The notes beneath the pieces are model-generated. The model was not told where the DNA came from and ran no database searches. It saw only the letters and a program-made list of their open reading frames with translations. Source: Achromobacter seleniivolatilans (lineage in GTDB: Bacteria > Pseudomonadota > Gammaproteobacteria > Burkholderiales > Burkholderiaceae_B). From it: a DNA stretch of 64,000 nucleotides. Positions within the stretch are counted from its first letter, which is position 1, and each line of letters opens with the position of its first letter. Below are positions 61,207 through 64,000 of the stretch, in pieces. The DNA is taken from the NCBI RefSeq assembly GCF_030864005.1, contig NZ_CP132976.1, forward strand, positions 620,001-684,000, given 5' to 3'. A program made the translations under genes and the position numbers.

Positions 61207-63827
61207 AGCTCACGTCCCGATTGATAAGTGCTGCGGTTGGTTTTCAGATTCGGGTTGCTGGCCGTCACCGCCGGCATCCGGTTCAGCACGTTCAAGACTT
61301 CAACGGTGAATTCCAGATTGCGGGCAAACGTGGGCTGCCACAACAGCTTGGTGTCCCAGGTCCAATACGCGGGCACCTGGCCAGATTGATATCGGTCCAA
61401 GTAATAGGGCTTGGGCCCCACGCCTACATAAATCACGGCGTCGCGTTTGCTGCGCCAATTCAACATATTACTCCACGTCAGGCCTGTTTGAGGCCATGCG
61501 CCGATCAGGCTGAATGAGGCCGTCTGGGGCTGGTGAAACGAATTTGGCGGCAGGTCGATCGCGCGAATCTGCGAGCCGTTGTAGAGCACAAAGTCGCCAG
61601 GGTCACGGGCATCGCTGGTATAGCCTTCGACCAGATCTTTGTTGGTTTTGCGCTTCTGCCAGCTCCAGGACGCCTGCGCATTCCAGCGCGTTTGGCCCAG
61701 CCGCCACGGTTCCAGGGTGCGTAAAGTGAGGCTTACGCCATCCGTCGTGGATAACCCTTCGTTCGTGTATTGGTAGCCGCTTTGATCGGTGCCCGTCTTG
61801 GCCCATTGGTCACGGCCGTTGCGGTGTACGTAACTGACGACCCCTTCCATACCTGCGGCGCGCTGCCGCAGCGATACTGCCCATTCATCGTCGTAGGGCA
61901 TGCGCAGACCTTTGTATTCGACGAAATACTCCTTGCCGCCGTTGGCCACGGGCTTGCCCTTGGCATCCAGCACTTGCCGGCGCAGGCGGCTGATTTCCGC
62001 TTCCAAAGCGGTCTCAAGCACCTGAGAGCCGTAGTATCGCGACCAGCCTGCACTCAGCAGCGTGTCGCCGGACCCAAACATGTCCCAGTCCAGACGTGTT
62101 CGTGGCGACACATTGTTGTTGCCCAGGAATGTCTCGCGGTCATACCGCACGCCTGCGTCCAGCGCCAGCCGTTCCCATTCGATGCGATCGGAGAGGTACA
62201 CGCTCATCATGTTGTAGTTCACGTCCACCGTGCCGGGCAGATAGCGGACTTTGCTGACGTCCTGATACGAGCCATCGCGGTTGATATTGCGGCGGTATGA
62301 ATAGGATTCCTGGAACCGCTCAAATCCTGCATTCACCTGTTGCAGCTCCGCGCCCGCATAAGGAATATGCGTGAACACTCCAGTGCGTAGCGGCTCCAGG
62401 TCGATACGGCCTTTTAGCGTGTAGGTGTCTTGCTGCTTCTGTTCCTTGCCGAAGCCGCCTGCGGTATAGAGCGGCAGATTGAATGGCTTGAATGACACCA
62501 GCTCGTCGCCGTTGGATTCGCGGTTGCTTAAAGAGCGGTCCCATCCCGCCTGCAATGAAAACCGTCCGCCTTGGAACAAGTGATCTATGTTGGCGCTGAT
62601 GCCGCGTGCTGCATGGTTGTTGTCCCAACGGGTATTGCGGAACAAATCACTGGCCAGCGTTTCGCTGCGGTCGCTGTATTTAAGCGTCAGGTCTGCCACC
62701 GTATCAGCGCTGGCGCGCACGCTGAACTTTCCCAGGAAGTTGTCGATACTGTCGCGATAAGTGGATTGACCCGGGGCGGCCAATCCCTTTTCATCCACGC
62801 CCATGTTCCAACGCGTGATGTCGGATTCGCGCCGCGACATGGCAATCACGGCGCCCGTCTTTTCATTGAAAGCAAAATCGCCCACAGCTGAATAGAAGCG
62901 CTTTTTCCATTCTGGCGAATATCCTGGCTTGCCTTGTGCCCAGCTGTTTTCTTCGCCATCGCCCACCTTCTGTTGCGTCATCTTGGACGTGTTCCAGCGG
63001 TAGTCCAGATTCAAGTGGTTCTCGCCGGAAAATCGCCTGAGTTTCGCGTCCACGACGCCACCCGTGAAGCGTCCATATTCCACGGGTACGAAACTATCGT
63101 GCACGCGTACCTCTTCCAGCAGGCTGGTATCCACAAAGTACGACTGCGGATTGCTGGGAATATTGCCCACCTGCAAATTCAAATTCTTGCTGGCAGGATC
63201 AATACGATTGGTCGCGTCCATGCCGTCGATCTGAAACAGGTTCTGATATGGACTGGAACCGTGGAAGGAAATGTCTTCGACGTTCAGCGATCCGCGGTTT
63301 TGTGAACTATTCGCGCCGGGGTTCGTGCGCACGGCTGGATGCGTCGCCACCAGCGAACTCAGATCCCTGTTCGATGTAGGCGTGTTGGCGATCTCTTCCT
63401 TCGTAAAGACGCGTTCACCCACCTGCTCGCCATACACCTTCACCGGGTCCAGCCGTGCCGCAGAAAACTGATTCGTCTTGTCGACATAGATGATGTAGCG
63501 GCCGGGCCCGTCACCCTTGAACGCCAGCCCGGAGCCGCGCAGCAACTGATCCAACGCGCCCAGCGGGGACAAGGTGCCGTGCAATGCGGGAGCGGTCTTG
63601 CCTGCGACCGTTGCCGGCACAAAAGAGATTTCAAGATTGGCTTGCTGGCCTAGCGCGAGCAGGGCGGCGCCCAGCGCTTGGGAGGGAATATCGAAGGCGA
63701 TGGGCGTGGCGTGGGTTTGGGCCTGCGCCAACATGGGCGCGGTTAGCGTCAGCGCCGCGCACAGCGCAACGGCGGTGGCGGAAATAGGGCGGGCGCAAGC
63801 GCGAGGGCCAGAAACGCGGGAAGACAT
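61179..63827 (-). CDS. TonB-dependent receptor with N-terminal STN domain
   Basis: An 882-residue outer-membrane receptor. Signal peptide to about residue 36 (AQA|QT), then an STN domain (about 42-115, IAFDIPSQALGAALLALGQQANLEISF and GLAFKGDGPGRYIIYV) of the kind that talks to FecR-type anti-sigma factors. A plug follows (SSLVATHPAVRTNPGANSS, SFHGSSPYQNLFQIDGMDATN) and a barrel ending in aromatic F. The plug wording differs from classical siderophore receptors. No FecI/FecR pair is downstream; one could be just beyond the window edge. It is co-transcribed with the MauG-like gene. Confidence 0.9.
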   Translation of the reverse strand: MSSRVSGPRACARPISATAVALCAALTLTAPMLAQAQTHATPIAFDIPSQALGAALLALGQQANLEISFVPATVAGKTAPALHGTLSPLGALDQLLRGSGLAFKGDGPGRYIIYVDKTNQFSAARLDPVKVYGEQVGERVFTKEEIANTPTSNRDLSSLVATHPAVRTNPGANSSQNRGSLNVEDISFHGSSPYQNLFQIDGMDATNRIDPASKNLNLQVGNIPSNPQSYFVDTSLLEEVRVHDSFVPVEYGRFTGGVVDAKLRRFSGENHLNLDYRWNTSKMTQQKVGDGEENSWAQGKPGYSPEWKKRFYSAVGDFAFNEKTGAVIAMSRRESDITRWNMGVDEKGLAAPGQSTYRDSIDNFLGKFSVRASADTVADLTLKYSDRSETLASDLFRNTRWDNNHAARGISANIDHLFQGGRFSLQAGWDRSLSNRESNGDELVSFKPFNLPLYTAGGFGKEQKQQDTYTLKGRIDLEPLRTGVFTHIPYAGAELQQVNAGFERFQESYSYRRNINRDGSYQDVSKVRYLPGTVDVNYNMMSVYLSDRIEWERLALDAGVRYDRETFLGNNNVSPRTRLDWDMFGSGDTLLSAGWSRYYGSQVLETALEAEISRLRRQVLDAKGKPVANGGKEYFVEYKGLRMPYDDEWAVSLRQRAAGMEGVVSYVHRNGRDQWAKTGTDQSGYQYTNEGLSTTDGVSLTLRTLEPWRLGQTRWNAQASWSWQKRKTNKDLVEGYTSDARDPGDFVLYNGSQIRAIDLPPNSFHQPQTASFSLIGAWPQTGLTWSNMLNWRSKRDAVIYVGVGPKPYYLDRYQSGQVPAYWTWDTKLLWQPTFARNLEFTVEVLNVLNRMPAVTASNPNLKTNRSTYQSGRELWLQVGYRF

Positions 63828-63840
63828 GCGTAAGTCCTAA

Positions 63841-64000
63841 GCAGTAATGTCAGCCGTAGGACGTACGCACACCTCAAACCCCTCACTGAAATCGTCATGA
63901 ATAATTTATATCGATTCTCATTTACCGATTGATGCGGGGCCGTGTGACTTTGGGGCGAACAGGCATTGCCCGCTCAACGCAGAATCAGCAGGCCCGGCAG
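63841..64000 (-). promoter_or_regulatory. Receptor upstream region with Fur-like box
   Basis: On the minus strand, 19 bases at 63907-63925 (GTAAATGAGAATCGATATA) match the Fur consensus at 13 of 19 positions and lie about 80 bases before the receptor start. I see no gene in the remaining bases to the window end. Confidence 0.5.

Overview
The window is GC-rich, densely coded chromosomal DNA of a betaproteobacterium, most likely an Alcaligenaceae member close to Achromobacter or Bordetella. This rests on the mix of families rather than on any marker gene: a Bug-type solute-binding protein, a branched-chain amino-acid ABC operon, a PutA with its own ribbon-helix-helix domain, and a ribF-ileS-lspA-coaBC block. 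I see no rRNA, tRNA, CRISPR array, insertion sequence or prophage. Most of the window looks like core genome with scattered accessory uptake and catabolic islands.

Layout. 1-6346: end of pbpC, then clpA and the pqiABC lipid-transport operon. 6347-15466: putA with palindromic operator-like sites, then a livK-H-M-G-F amino-acid importer ending in a strong terminator. 15484-18993: a carotenoid oxygenase and an MFS transporter divergent from a TetR gene across an 18-bp perfect inverted repeat. 19175-19396: an isolated small gene. 19637-28598: an iron-chelate uptake island (TonB receptor, Tat-type binding protein, FecCD permease, ATPase and an FMN-dependent NtaA/SnaA/DszA-type monooxygenase in overlapping frames), followed by a TetR gene and a divergent DHA2 exporter. 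28558-30400: mntH and osmC. 30676-35018: an orphan binding protein and the ehuBCDA ectoine-type importer. 35123-39406: an Old Yellow Enzyme, dUTPase, a small membrane protein, DedA and a YdjM-like membrane protein.

39423-45977 is an unusual catabolic-looking cluster: TetR and an M24-fold protein on one side, and IclR, peptidase E, DUF1177, AroM-family and Bug-type binding proteins on the other. 46061-55344 is housekeeping: coaBC, lspA, ileS, ribF, purN and rsmB. The RsmB carries a long RGG-rich tandem-repeat N-terminus and an acidic tail. 56121-59931 holds a fatty-acid desaturase, uvrD and chorismate mutase. 59998-63827 is a MauG-like diheme protein overlapping an STN-type TonB receptor.

The best candidates for an undescribed system are two. 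First, the chelate-uptake-plus-monooxygenase island: its promoter and that of the flanking exporter carry the same 20-bp operator (17/20 identical, opposite strands), so one TetR protein probably controls both. Second, the M24/PepE/DUF1177/AroM/Bug cluster under two dedicated regulators. Everything here was read by eye; no database search, structure prediction or RNA folding was run.
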